Positions 17,147 to 25,159 of a stretch of DNA of 64,000 nt are shown piece by piece. The stretch's first letter is position 1; every line of letters starts with the position of its first letter. Position numbers and translations under genes: made by a program. Below the pieces are notes generated by a model. That model had not been told where the DNA came from, ran no database searches, and was given only the letters and a program-made list of their open reading frames with translations. The stretch comes from Luteimonas aestuarii (lineage in GTDB: Bacteria > Pseudomonadota > Gammaproteobacteria > Xanthomonadales > Xanthomonadaceae): NCBI RefSeq assembly GCF_004357985.1, contig NZ_SMTF01000005.1:62001-126000 (forward strand), written 5' to 3'.

Positions 17147-17539
17147 GTGACCACGATGCGCTTCCGCGGCCTCACGCCAATGCTACGCACGCCGGACCTG
17201 CACGGATCGATCGCGTTCTACGTCGACAGGCTTGGCTTCACGCTGCATTCGCACAGCGAGACCGATGGCTGGGCATCGCTGCGCCGCGACGACATCGAGC
17301 TGATGCTCGCCACGCCGAATGCGCACACCGGGCACGCCAAGCCCGCCTTCACCGGTTCGCTGTATTTCCGGCTGGACGACGGCCCCGCGATCGATGCACT
17401 CTGGTCGTCCGTGCAGGGCAAGGTGCACACCTGCTACCCGCCGGAGACCTTCCCCTACGGAATGCGCGAATTCGGCATCTACGACGACAACGGCTACCTG
17501 CTGCAGTTCGGGGCACCGGCCGTGCCCGGACACCCCTGA
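17147..17539 (+). CDS. VOC-family protein (glyoxalase/bleomycin-resistance fold)
   Basis: A 130-residue single-module VOC protein, cytoplasmic. The fold is visible as two beta-alpha-beta halves: GLTPMLRTPDLHGSIAFYVDRLGF and later TGSLYFRLDD, ending with GMREFGIYDDNGYLLQFG, where the last Glu/Gln-type position is the usual metal or substrate contact. Such proteins include glyoxalase I-like enzymes and drug-binding proteins; the function cannot be assigned. It starts 4 bases after the E2 stop (GTG at 17147; an ATG at 17156 is an alternative) and so is probably cotranscribed with the bkd-type genes. Confidence 0.82.
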   Translation: MTTMRFRGLTPMLRTPDLHGSIAFYVDRLGFTLHSHSETDGWASLRRDDIELMLATPNAHTGHAKPAFTGSLYFRLDDGPAIDALWSSVQGKVHTCYPPETFPYGMREFGIYDDNGYLLQFGAPAVPGHP

Positions 17540-17560
17540 TCACGAAACCGAGGAACCGCC

Positions 17561-17944
17561 ATGACACACCACAGCCGCGTGTGCGGTTTCGTCCTGGATT
17601 GCGAGGTCGATGACCTCGCCCCGCACCTTGCATTCTGGAGCCAGGCACTCGGCAAGCGCGTGGATGCGATGGACGAGGATGGCGACGGCAGGTACGCACG
17701 CTTGCAGACGGCGTCCGACGAACCGATCCTGTTGCTGCAGAAGGTGTCGCACGCCTCGCGCATCCACCTCGACATCGAAACCGATGACGTGGATGCCGAA
17801 GTCGAACGCTTGGTCGCGCTGGGCGCGAAGGAAGTCGAACGCGTGCATACGTGGTGCGTGATGGAAGCACCCAGTGGCCATCGCTTCTGCGTGGTGCGGC
17901 AGCAGACCAAGCCGTTCGGCCCGCACCTCAATGCATGGAAGTAG
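17561..17944 (+). CDS. VOC-family protein
   Basis: A 127-residue protein of the glyoxalase-like VOC group. It shows VCGFVLDCEVDDLAPHLAFWSQALG at the start, RIHLDIETDDVDAEVERLVALGA in the middle and MEAPSGHRFCVVR at the end, the usual layout of this group. GAGGA lies 7 bases before the ATG. It is 21 bp after the other VOC gene and probably the last gene of the operon. No metal-ligand set typical of a true glyoxalase I is complete, so a binding or enzyme role is open. Confidence 0.82.
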   Translation: MTHHSRVCGFVLDCEVDDLAPHLAFWSQALGKRVDAMDEDGDGRYARLQTASDEPILLLQKVSHASRIHLDIETDDVDAEVERLVALGAKEVERVHTWCVMEAPSGHRFCVVRQQTKPFGPHLNAWK

Positions 17945-17947
17945 GTC

Positions 17948-18886
17948 CTAGCCCGCGCGCGTCTTCGCCAGCCGATCGAGCCAGACGCCCAGCCCCTGTG
18001 CGTTGATCTCGATATCGTTGCCGAGCACCTCGGCAACGCGTGCCTGTGCATCGGCAACGCCATGCGTCCGTGCGCGCTCGACGCACAGGTCGGTGAGGCC
18101 CGTCACCATTCGTGCGTGGCGATCCTCGTGACCATCCGCAGCCTGCGCGATGGACACCATGGCATCGACCATTACCCGCATGTCATCGGCCAGCCGCGCG
18201 CATTCCGTCACCGCGCCATAGTGCGCGACATGGATCGCGGCAGGATCGCGCGCCACCAGCTTGCGCACGGAATCCTTCATCTCGTCCGGATCGAACTGCA
18301 CCGGCGAGGTGGTCGGCACGATGAAAGCGCCGTTGTCATTGTCGAACTCCCGGTACGACAGGCCGAAGGCATCGCCCGCGAACCAGCTGCGCGTGCGCGC
18401 GTCCCAGACGCTGTAGTGATGCCGGGCGTGGCCGGGGGTATCGACGCACAGCAGTTCGCGGCCGGCGAGATCAACGACATGGCCATCCCCTGCGACCACC
18501 ACGCGCTCGGACGGCACCGGCAACATGCCCGCATGATCGCGTTCGAACATCGCTTCGCCGTAGACGGCACGGGCGCCGGCGATCAGCCGGGTCGGGTCGA
18601 TCATGTGCGGCGCACCGCGCGGGTGCACCACGAGCCGCGCATTGGGCAGCGCGCGGATCAGCGGCCCCGCAGCACCGGCATGGTCGAGGTGGACATGGGT
18701 CACCAGCAGCCAGTCCACCGCCTCGCGTGCCACACCGGCCGCTTCGAGCGCGGCGAGCACGCGCCCGGCGCAGGTGGCCGTGCCGCAATCGATGAGGGCT
18801 GCACGCCGGTTTTCCTGCAGCAGGTAGGCCGCGCAGAGCCCGGGGCGCAGATAGCCGGTGTCGATGATGATCGGCTGGTGGGACAT
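17948..18886 (-). CDS. metallo-beta-lactamase fold hydrolase
   Basis: A 312-residue cytoplasmic hydrolase of the MBL superfamily. The zinc motif THVHLDHAG (HxHxDH) is at about residue 65, followed by further ligands in DTPGHARHHYSVWD, FAGDAFG and VAHYGAV. The C-terminal 80 residues are helical and vary between relatives. The layout resembles the GloB-like thioester hydrolase branch, but the substrate is unknown. The ATG at 18886 gives MSHQPIIIDTG, which begins directly with the first strand; a GTG three codons earlier is possible. It converges with the VOC operon with a 3-bp gap. Confidence 0.85.
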   Translation of the reverse strand: MSHQPIIIDTGYLRPGLCAAYLLQENRRAALIDCGTATCAGRVLAALEAAGVAREAVDWLLVTHVHLDHAGAAGPLIRALPNARLVVHPRGAPHMIDPTRLIAGARAVYGEAMFERDHAGMLPVPSERVVVAGDGHVVDLAGRELLCVDTPGHARHHYSVWDARTRSWFAGDAFGLSYREFDNDNGAFIVPTTSPVQFDPDEMKDSVRKLVARDPAAIHVAHYGAVTECARLADDMRVMVDAMVSIAQAADGHEDRHARMVTGLTDLCVERARTHGVADAQARVAEVLGNDIEINAQGLGVWLDRLAKTRAG

Positions 18887-19119
18887 GGCGTGCACCGTGC
18901 GATGAATTGATCGCAGTCTAGGGGATCGGCGGCGAGTGGCCGATGCTGCTTTGGTCGCGTGGACGTTGACCCATTACATGCACGCTGGAGCCAACATCCC
19001 GTTGGCTGACCGGGCGACGCTCTATCAAGAAACTCCGTCTCCGCGGGAACGAAGAAAGTCCTGGACAACGCCAGCAAAGCCGTGTGCGCGGCGCACGACG
19101 CGTGATCAAGCGTTCGCGT

Positions 19120-19431
19120 TCAGCGCCGCGGACGCAGCCACAGCCAGCGCACCCAGGACGCGAGGCCCAATGCGGCAAGGAACACGCCATATCCCAGCGC
19201 GGTGGCGAGAATCTGCGGCCAGAGCTTGCCGTGCCCGGTATCGGCATTGGCCATCGACCAATGCACGCTCCACAGGAACGCCGCCAGCGACAGCAGCAGC
19301 GCCATGGCATCGAACACCACCCGCGCGGCACCGCGCGGCTTGCGCGGGAACAGCCAGTACAGCGTGCCGAGGATCGCGAACCACGGCAGGAACAGGATGA
19401 GCGTCAGGTTGAGCTCGACCAGCGGGTTCAC
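19120..19431 (-). CDS. small inner-membrane protein of unknown function
   Basis: A 103-residue protein with three hydrophobic segments (about 7-29, 40-60 and 75-97) and a basic C-terminal tail RWLWLRPRR, predicting an inner-membrane protein. No family was recognised. Its GTG start overlaps the trpS stop by four bases (GTGA), so it is translationally coupled to trpS. Similar short membrane proteins follow trpS in relatives only as an inference. Confidence 0.7.
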   Translation of the reverse strand: MNPLVELNLTLILFLPWFAILGTLYWLFPRKPRGAARVVFDAMALLLSLAAFLWSVHWSMANADTGHGKLWPQILATALGYGVFLAALGLASWVRWLWLRPRR

Positions 19432-20762
19432 GCTACGCCAGCCTTCGCCGCCTTGTCGGCGTCAGCGACAGACAGCGCATCGAGGGCGGCCTGCACCTGC
19501 GCGACATCGACGCCGTCGCCCAGTGCGGCAGGCGCATCGGCAATCGCCAGCGTGCCGCGCTTCAATGCAGCGATCGCCTGCCCGGCATCGCGCGGTGCAT
19601 CGAAGGCTGCGCTTTGCAACAACACGCGATCGCCCTCGACCAGCTTGAAGTAGAACTTGCCGTCGCCCTCGCGGTACTGCTTGAACGTGGCCAGCGGCGG
19701 CTTGTCGACGGTCGATTCGGCCTCCATCGCCCCCAGCTGCATGTTCGAGAGGTCGCGCAGGCCCACCGCCTCGCGCAGCTGCGCCAGCAGCGGCGTCGCG
19801 TATTCCTCGCGCAAGCGACGCGCGCCATCGCGCAAGGTGTCTTCGATGTCGCCGGGACGCGCCACCAGCGCAAGGTACCGCTCGCGCATCGGGGCGATCT
19901 CGCGCTCGACCCGAGCGAACACCTGCTGCTTGGCATCGCCCCAGCCGATGCCATCGGCATAGGCCTGCGCAAACGCGGCGGTTTCTTCCTTCGACGCGAA
20001 CGCTTGGTACAGCTGGAACAGGGGCGAGCCTTCCGCATCCTTCGGCTCCCCCGGCGCGCGCGAATCGGTCAGGATCGAGAAAACCAACTTCTTCAACTCG
20101 CCCGTCGGCGCGAACAGCGGGATGGTGTTCCCGTAGCTCTTGCTCATCTTGCGGCCATCCAGCCCGGGCAACGTGGCTACGTTGTCGTCGACCACCGCCT
20201 CGGGCAGCGTGAAGTAGTCGCGCCCGTACACATGGTTGAAGCGCTGGCCGAAATCGCGCGCCATCTCGATGTGCTGCACCTGGTCGCGGCCCACCGGTAC
20301 CTTGTCGGCGTTGAAGATCAGGATGTCGGCGGCCATCAGCACCGGGTACATGAACAATCCGGCGGTCACGCCGGCATCGTCGTCCTCGCCATCGGCGCGG
20401 TTCCTGTCCACCGCCGCCTTGTAGGCGTGCGCGCGGTTGAGGATGCCCTTGCCGGCGACGCAGGTCAGCAGCCAGGTCAGCTCCGTGATCTCGGGGATGT
20501 CGCTCTGGCGGTAGAACCAGACCTTGTCCGGCTGCAGCCCGGCGGCCAGCCAGGTGGCGGCGATCTCCAGCGTGGATCGCTGCGTGCGCGCGGGGTCCTG
20601 CGCCTTGATCAGGCTGTGCAGGTCGGCGAGGAAATAGAAGCTGTCCGTGTTCGGCGCGCGGCTGGCGGCAATCGCCGGGCGGATGGCCCCCACGTAGTTG
20701 CCCAGGTGCGGCGTGCCGGACGTGGTGATGCCGGTGAGGATGCGGGCGGGACGTTGCGACAT
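19428..20762 (-). CDS. trpS: tryptophanyl-tRNA synthetase with C-terminal extension
   Basis: Charges tRNA-Trp with tryptophan in the cytoplasm. The class I signatures are clear: TSGTPHLGN (HIGH type, residues 14-22) and KMSKS (205-209). GRDQVQHIEMARD and CVAGKGILNRAHAYK form the tryptophan pocket region. The protein has 444 residues, about 100 more than the common bacterial enzyme. The extra part (about 343-444) contains GKFYFKLVEGDRVLLQSAAF, which looks like a YegP/DUF1508 repeat, followed by an Ala/Asp-rich helix. The ATG at 20762 starts the conserved MSQRPARILTG. The frame remains open upstream into the next gene, which is not coding on this strand. Confidence 0.95.
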   Translation of the reverse strand: MSQRPARILTGITTSGTPHLGNYVGAIRPAIAASRAPNTDSFYFLADLHSLIKAQDPARTQRSTLEIAATWLAAGLQPDKVWFYRQSDIPEITELTWLLTCVAGKGILNRAHAYKAAVDRNRADGEDDDAGVTAGLFMYPVLMAADILIFNADKVPVGRDQVQHIEMARDFGQRFNHVYGRDYFTLPEAVVDDNVATLPGLDGRKMSKSYGNTIPLFAPTGELKKLVFSILTDSRAPGEPKDAEGSPLFQLYQAFASKEETAAFAQAYADGIGWGDAKQQVFARVEREIAPMRERYLALVARPGDIEDTLRDGARRLREEYATPLLAQLREAVGLRDLSNMQLGAMEAESTVDKPPLATFKQYREGDGKFYFKLVEGDRVLLQSAAFDAPRDAGQAIAALKRGTLAIADAPAALGDGVDVAQVQAALDALSVADADKAAKAGVA

Positions 20763-20883
20763 GCGCTGGCGACGGCGGGAAACGGAACCGCAGTTTAACC
20801 GTTGGCGGTTGCCGGTACCGGCGCGCCAACCCCGTTGCCGCGTCCGGTGCGTTCGCCCACATGACCCTTCCGGAGCCACTGCC

Positions 20884-21690
20884 ATGCGCCGTCCCGCTGC
20901 CCTCGCCGCACTCGTGCTGTCCACCCTGCTTGCCGCTGCGGCCTTCCCCGCATCGGCGCAATCGCCGGTCCGGCTGGAGGTGGTCGATCGCGACACCGGC
21001 CAGTGGATGCCGGAGTACCGCCATCGCCGCGACACCTGGATCGCCGGCATGCCCGGCCACCGCTATGGCGTGCGCCTGACCAATACCACCGGCGAGCGCG
21101 TGCTGGTGGTGCTGTCGGTCGACGGCGTCAACGCCGTGAGCGGCCAGACCGCGCATCCCTCGCAGGCCGGCTACGTGCTGGAGCCCTGGCAGAGCGCCGA
21201 GGTCAACGGCTGGCGCAAGTCGTACAGCGACATCGCGCAATTCGTGTTCACCGCCCTGCCCGACAGCTATGCCGCGCGCACCGGACGCCCGGACAACGTG
21301 GGCACGATCGGCATCGCGGTGTTCCGCGAACGTCGCGTGGCAAGGCCGATGCCGATGCCATCGCCGCCCATCGCACGCGACGATTCCATGGCGAAGTCGC
21401 GCGCCGCCAGTCCCGCCGCAGAGGCCCATGGCGCCGTCGCCGAACAGCAGCAGCGCATCGGCACCGGGCATGGCCAGCGCGAATGGTCGCCCACGCAAGG
21501 CACCTCGTTCGTGCGCGCCAGCACGCAACCCGTGCAGCTGACGCAGTTGCGCTATGACTCACCGCATGCGCTTGTGGCGGCCGGCATCCTGCCGCGCACA
21601 CCGCAGTGGCAGTCGTCGCGTGGGCCGCGTGCGCCGCAGGCGTTCCCGACGGGATTCGTCGCCGATCCGCCGCCGCGCCGCGGCTGGTGA
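20884..21690 (+). CDS. secreted protein of unknown function
   Basis: A 268-residue exported protein with a signal peptide ending FPASA|Q near residue 25. The N-terminal half (SPVRLEVVDRDTGQWMPEYRHRRDTWIAGMPGHRYGVRL...) reads like a compact beta domain with GYVLEPWQSAEVNGWR and GTIGIAVFRERR, and the second half is low-complexity, rich in Pro, Ala, Gln and Arg. Related proteins of xanthomonads appear as conserved hypotheticals; no catalytic motif was found. GGAG lies 8 bases before the ATG. It is divergent from trpS and ends at a hairpin. Confidence 0.78.
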   Translation: MRRPAALAALVLSTLLAAAAFPASAQSPVRLEVVDRDTGQWMPEYRHRRDTWIAGMPGHRYGVRLTNTTGERVLVVLSVDGVNAVSGQTAHPSQAGYVLEPWQSAEVNGWRKSYSDIAQFVFTALPDSYAARTGRPDNVGTIGIAVFRERRVARPMPMPSPPIARDDSMAKSRAASPAAEAHGAVAEQQQRIGTGHGQREWSPTQGTSFVRASTQPVQLTQLRYDSPHALVAAGILPRTPQWQSSRGPRAPQAFPTGFVADPPPRRGW

Positions 21691-21735
21691 CGACGGCCGA
21701 TCACGCACGCTTTGCAACACCTCCACGCAACGAAA

Positions 21736-21760
21736 GACGGGCCGGCAATGCCGGCCCGTC
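21736..21760. terminator. hairpin between convergent genes
   Basis: Stem GACGGGCCGGC (21736-21746) against GCCGGCCCGTC (21750-21760) with an AAT loop. It lies between the secreted protein gene and csbD, which converge. There is no T-run on the plus side; the AAAG before the stem gives a short T-run on the minus strand, so it can serve both. Confidence 0.7.
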
Positions 21761-21807
21761 GCCTGTCGCGGATCGTCCGCTGATCCGCCAATCGCCCGTA
21801 CGCGATC

Positions 21808-22008
21808 TCAGTTGAGCGTGCGCTCGAAATCCTGCACTTCCTTCTCGGCACGGTCGCGCTCCCAGCCGTACTGCTCCTGCAGCTTGCCGGCGAGGTACTT
21901 GCCGTCGCCCTCGGCCACGTCGAACACATCGTCGGTCAGGTCGCCCCAGCGTGCCTGCGCCTTGCCCTTGATCTGCTTCCACTTGCCGGAAATGATGTCT
22001 TTGTTCAT
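21808..22008 (-). CDS. CsbD/YjbJ family stress protein
   Basis: A 66-residue hydrophilic protein starting [22 protein letters not shown], the hallmark of the CsbD family (general stress response, exact role unknown). The second half [23 protein letters not shown] repeats the family pattern. AAGGAA precedes the ATG at 22008. Members are often induced by envelope or osmotic stress. The entericidin gene upstream on the same strand fits a stress context but is 290 bp away, behind its own terminator. Confidence 0.93.
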   Translation of the reverse strand: MNKDIISGKWKQIKGKAQARWGDLTDDVFDVAEGDGKYLAGKLQEQYGWERDRAEKEVQDFERTLN

Positions 22009-22240
22009 TGCGCTGTTCCTTCTGGTGTGGGGTACGACGCGAAGCGGGTCGCGATTGCATCACTGCCGCTTGATCGTCCGTGCAGCATGGATCTCCCCGC
22101 ATCAGCGAAGCGTGGAAGAAACGTAATTCGCGCCTTCATCTGGGTAACCGCGTACTCCACCTCGTTCAGCGCGACACGCCGGCCGTCACACGTCCTGCAC
22201 CTTCCGCAGGGTTCGCACAGCGCGCGGGCCGGACACGGAA

Positions 22241-22260
22241 AAGCCGGCTTGCGCCGGCTT
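22241..22260 (-). terminator. terminator of the entericidin gene
   Basis: Stem AAGCCGGC/GCCGGCTT with a TTGC loop, followed on the minus strand by TTTTCC. It lies 40 bp past the entericidin stop. Confidence 0.75.
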
Positions 22261-22299
22261 CTCCGCGACATTCCCCGCGCGAGGCGGGCGGCATGCGGC

Positions 22300-22437
22300 T
22301 CAGTTGTTCTGGCCGGCATCCTCGACCGCTTCACCGGCCTTCTGCACGTCCCTGCCGACACCCTGTACGGTGTTGCACGCAGTCAGCGTGGCGATCGAGA
22401 ACATGGCAAGCAACATCAGGGCAGTCAAACGCTTCAT
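22300..22437 (-). CDS. entericidin EcnA/B family lipoprotein
   Basis: A 45-residue small lipoprotein. The signal sequence MKRLTALMLLAMFSIATLTAC ends in a lipobox (LTAC), then NTVQGVGRDVQKAGEAVEDAG, the conserved entericidin segment. In E. coli the pair EcnA/EcnB acts as an antidote/toxin in stationary phase, but single copies in this family have unproven roles. AGGAGAATCCC precedes the ATG at 22437. It is too short to be obvious among open frames, and the family signature decides the call. Confidence 0.92.
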   Translation of the reverse strand: MKRLTALMLLAMFSIATLTACNTVQGVGRDVQKAGEAVEDAGQNN

Positions 22438-22582
22438 GGGATTCTCCTGTTCCATGTCGGCCGCGGACCCCCCGCGTACCGTCGGCGCCATCAGGCCACC
22501 GGCGATGTGAAGCCCGCGTGGGGAACGGCGTGGCGCCATGCCGGGAACACGCGACCCGGTGGCCGCGCATTCAGCTGCGGGC

Positions 22583-23506
22583 TCAATCCCGCATCAGGGT
22601 CGACTTGCCGAACAGGCTTTCGACGAGGTCCACGGCCAGTTCGGCGGTGGCATTTCCGGTGTCGAGCGCGGTGTTGACCTCGACGATATCCAGCGAGCCC
22701 AACCGCCCGGTGTCGGCGATCATCTCCATCACCAGCTGCGCCTCGCGGTAGTTGATGCCGCCCGGGACGGGCGTACCGGTGCCCGGCGCGATCGACGGGT
22801 CCAGCACGTCCACGTCGAAGCTCACGTGCAGGTGGGTGTCGTCGTCCAGGCCATGCAGCGCTTCCTCGACCACGCGCTTCATGCCGACCTCGTCGATGTA
22901 ACGCATGTCGTAGATGTCCAGCCCATGCTCGTGGACCATCCGCTTTTCTTCCTGGTCCACCGAGCGGATGCCGATCTGTCGCACCTGCGCCGGCGTGATC
23001 GCGGGCGACGTGCCACCCAGTTCGGTCAGCACCGACGGACCGATGCCGCACAGGCACGCCACGGGCATGCCGTGCACGTTGCCCGAGGGCGTGATGGCGT
23101 GGGTGTTGAAGTCGGTGTGCGCATCCAGCCACAGGATGCGAAGGGTCTTGCCGGATTCGCGACAGTGGTTGGCGACCGCGGCGATCGAGCCGATGGCCAG
23201 GCAATGGTCGCCGCCCAGCATCACCGGCATGCGGCCCTGGCGTAGTTCCGCCGTCGACGCCTCGAGCACCGCACGGTTCCAGGCCACGACCTCCTCGAGA
23301 TGGCGATAACCGTCCACCGGCCCCGACCAGGGATTGCGCGGGCCCTTGACATTGCCGCGGTCGGCGACGTCGATGCCGCGCGCCGCAAGTGCCTCCGCCA
23401 ACCCGGCCACGCGCAGGGCCTCGGGGCCCATCGAGGCTCCGCGCCGGCCGGCACCAACGTCGGTCGGCACGCCGAAGATCGAGACGGCGGGATACTGCCT
23501 GCGCAT
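22583..23506 (-). CDS. rocF: arginase
   Basis: Mn-dependent hydrolase that splits L-arginine to ornithine and urea in the cytoplasm. The 307 residues contain the three ureohydrolase metal motifs in order: GGDHCLAIG, DAHTDFN and SFDVDVLDP, plus the arginase-specific SGNVHGMPVACLCG loop, where agmatinases differ. This favours arginase over agmatinase or formimidoylglutamase. The ATG at 23506 has AAGGAA 6 bases upstream. It stands alone, next to tRNA-Thr. With the amidinotransferase-fold hydrolase at 31025 the genome has two arginine/citrulline-type enzymes. Confidence 0.94.
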   Translation of the reverse strand: MRRQYPAVSIFGVPTDVGAGRRGASMGPEALRVAGLAEALAARGIDVADRGNVKGPRNPWSGPVDGYRHLEEVVAWNRAVLEASTAELRQGRMPVMLGGDHCLAIGSIAAVANHCRESGKTLRILWLDAHTDFNTHAITPSGNVHGMPVACLCGIGPSVLTELGGTSPAITPAQVRQIGIRSVDQEEKRMVHEHGLDIYDMRYIDEVGMKRVVEEALHGLDDDTHLHVSFDVDVLDPSIAPGTGTPVPGGINYREAQLVMEMIADTGRLGSLDIVEVNTALDTGNATAELAVDLVESLFGKSTLMRD

Positions 23507-23540
23507 GCATGTTCCTTGCTGTAGACGAGGGGCCCCGCGA

Positions 23541-23616
23541 TGGTGCCGACAGTCCGATTCGAACGGACGACCTACCGCTTACAAGGCGGTTGCTCTACCA
23601 ACTGAGCTATGCCGGC
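23541..23616 (-). tRNA. tRNA-Thr (anticodon TGT)
   Basis: A 76-base cloverleaf on the minus strand starting GCCGGCATAGCTCAGTTGG, with anticodon arm CCGCCTTGTAAGCGG (anticodon TGT, reading ACA) and T-arm GTTCGAATC. The acceptor stem GCCGGCA pairs with TGTCGGC with one G-U, discriminator A, and the CCA end is encoded. All stems are intact. It lies between arginase and the SPOR gene. Confidence 0.97.
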
Positions 23617-23650
23617 GAGGCATTCACGGCCGCTGGGGCCCGACGCCATT

Positions 23651-24415
23651 CTAGCGCGCGCCCCCGGTCCCGGCCGGGCAGGCGATGCTGTTGGCCTGGG
23701 CCGCGCCCGTCGCACGACGCAGGGCCGCGGCATCCACGCCATCGCCGGCCCTGGCATCCAGCCAGTGCCGCACATTGCCGGTGACGGCTTCTGCGCGTGC
23801 GTCGAATCCCGCCTGCGCCAGCGCCGCGGCATGGCTGCGTGCGGCGGTCTCGCCACCGAAACGCCCCAACGCGATGCTGTTGGCCTCCGCGCCCTCGGCC
23901 ACGATGAACAGGTCGCTGAAGCCCGCCTCGCGGAGGCGCCCGGCCATCGCGGTGGCGGCCTCACGGTCCGCCAGTGCCGGCATGACCACGCGCCAAGGGG
24001 TATTGGCCGGCAGCGCTTCGCGCACGCCGATGGTCGTGGCGCCCACCGGCAGCGCCGCACGCGCAGCAGTCGCGGCAGCGGCGTCTGCAAACGGGCCCAG
24101 TGCAAGGCACCGCGCACCGGCGGGCGTTGCCGACGCGACCGGTGCAAGGTCGGCCTGCGGCTCACCCTGCGGCGCCGTGCCCGGCTCGGCAGCGGGCTCA
24201 GCCTGTGCGTGTTCCGTGGCAGCGGTGGCGTCTGCGTCCGATGCAGCCGCGTCGTGCGCGCCGGGAAGCGCCTCGTCCGCCAGTTGCAGCCTTGCGATTC
24301 CCGCCGGCAGCTCCATGCCGGCATCGTCGCCCTCTGCATCGCCACGCGCCAGCCACCACAGCGCGACGCCAAGGTTGAGTACCACCAGCAGGACGATCAG
24401 GGCACGCGTCAGCAT
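23651..24415 (-). CDS. SPOR-domain membrane protein
   Basis: A 254-residue protein with a single N-terminal membrane helix (about 4-22, ALIVLLVVLNLGVALWWLA), an Ala/Glu/Pro-rich periplasmic linker and a SPOR-like domain. This can be seen in CLALGPFADAAAATAARAAL and later in ADREAATAMAGRLREAGFSDLFIV. SPOR domains bind denuded septal peptidoglycan, so a cell-division or cell-wall role is likely. It follows coaX by 9 bases in a birA-coaX-SPOR operon, an order also known in related gammaproteobacteria. The start lies almost on the coaX stop and lacks a clear ribosome site, which suggests coupling. Confidence 0.82.
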   Translation of the reverse strand: MLTRALIVLLVVLNLGVALWWLARGDAEGDDAGMELPAGIARLQLADEALPGAHDAAASDADATAATEHAQAEPAAEPGTAPQGEPQADLAPVASATPAGARCLALGPFADAAAATAARAALPVGATTIGVREALPANTPWRVVMPALADREAATAMAGRLREAGFSDLFIVAEGAEANSIALGRFGGETAARSHAAALAQAGFDARAEAVTGNVRHWLDARAGDGVDAAALRRATGAAQANSIACPAGTGGAR

Positions 24416-24424
24416 GGGGGGATT

Positions 24425-25159
24425 CTAGAGCCTGCGCGCAAGCGCTTGCCGCGCAAGACCTTCGAGCACCAGCGAGGGCGCATGCACCACCGCAGGCAGG
24501 TGCGGCAGCAGCGCAGCGGCCCCGCCGCCATGCAGCAGCAGGCCGGGCGTGCTGCCAAACAACGTGACCGCCTCGCGCAGGCTGCGTTCGATCAGTCCCA
24601 GCGCCGCGCCCGTGCATCCCGATGCCAGCGCATCCAGCGTATCGCCGGCGAACTCGCGATAGTCGCCGCCCTGCGCCGGCAGCTGGCGTGCACGCATCTG
24701 CAGCGCATCGCGCATCAACGCCGGCGATGGCGCGATGCGACCGCCCCGATGCCCCCCCGCATCATCCAGCAGGTCCAGAGTCAGCGCCGTGCCCACGCCC
24801 GCCACCAGCCACGCACCGCCGCGCGCATGCGCGCCCAGCAACGCAAGGAAACGGTCCACGCCCAGTCGCGTGGGATCGGCGTAGGCAATGCGCAGGCCAT
24901 CGCACTCGACCTGGGTCGCAGCCAACTTCACCGCCGCACCACGCGCCTGCAACACCTGGAGCAACGCATCACGCAACGCAGGCGATGCCACGCTGGCCAC
25001 GTGCGCGGTGCGGATATGCGATGGCAAGGCGTCCCAGGCATCGTCGGCAAAGGCAATGCCATCGTGCGCAACCGCACACACCCCTCCCACGCATCCATCC
25101 GCATCCAGGGGCGCGTATTTCAGCCGCGTGTTGCCGAGGTCGAACAACCACTCACCCAT
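24425..25159 (-). CDS. coaX: type III pantothenate kinase
   Basis: Phosphorylates pantothenate, the first step of coenzyme A synthesis. The 244 residues show the ASKHA-fold motifs: the ATP P-loop-like LFDLGNTRLKYAPL at the start, TRLGVDRFLALLGAHARGG, and the second phosphate motif VAGVGTALTLDLLDDAG. CoaX enzymes need a monovalent cation and are not fed back by CoA. The ATG at 25159 overlaps the last codons of birA by 8 bases. Upstream ATG codons in frame would overlap birA heavily and are rejected. Confidence 0.93.
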   Translation of the reverse strand: MGEWLFDLGNTRLKYAPLDADGCVGGVCAVAHDGIAFADDAWDALPSHIRTAHVASVASPALRDALLQVLQARGAAVKLAATQVECDGLRIAYADPTRLGVDRFLALLGAHARGGAWLVAGVGTALTLDLLDDAGGHRGGRIAPSPALMRDALQMRARQLPAQGGDYREFAGDTLDALASGCTGAALGLIERSLREAVTLFGSTPGLLLHGGGAAALLPHLPAVVHAPSLVLEGLARQALARRL

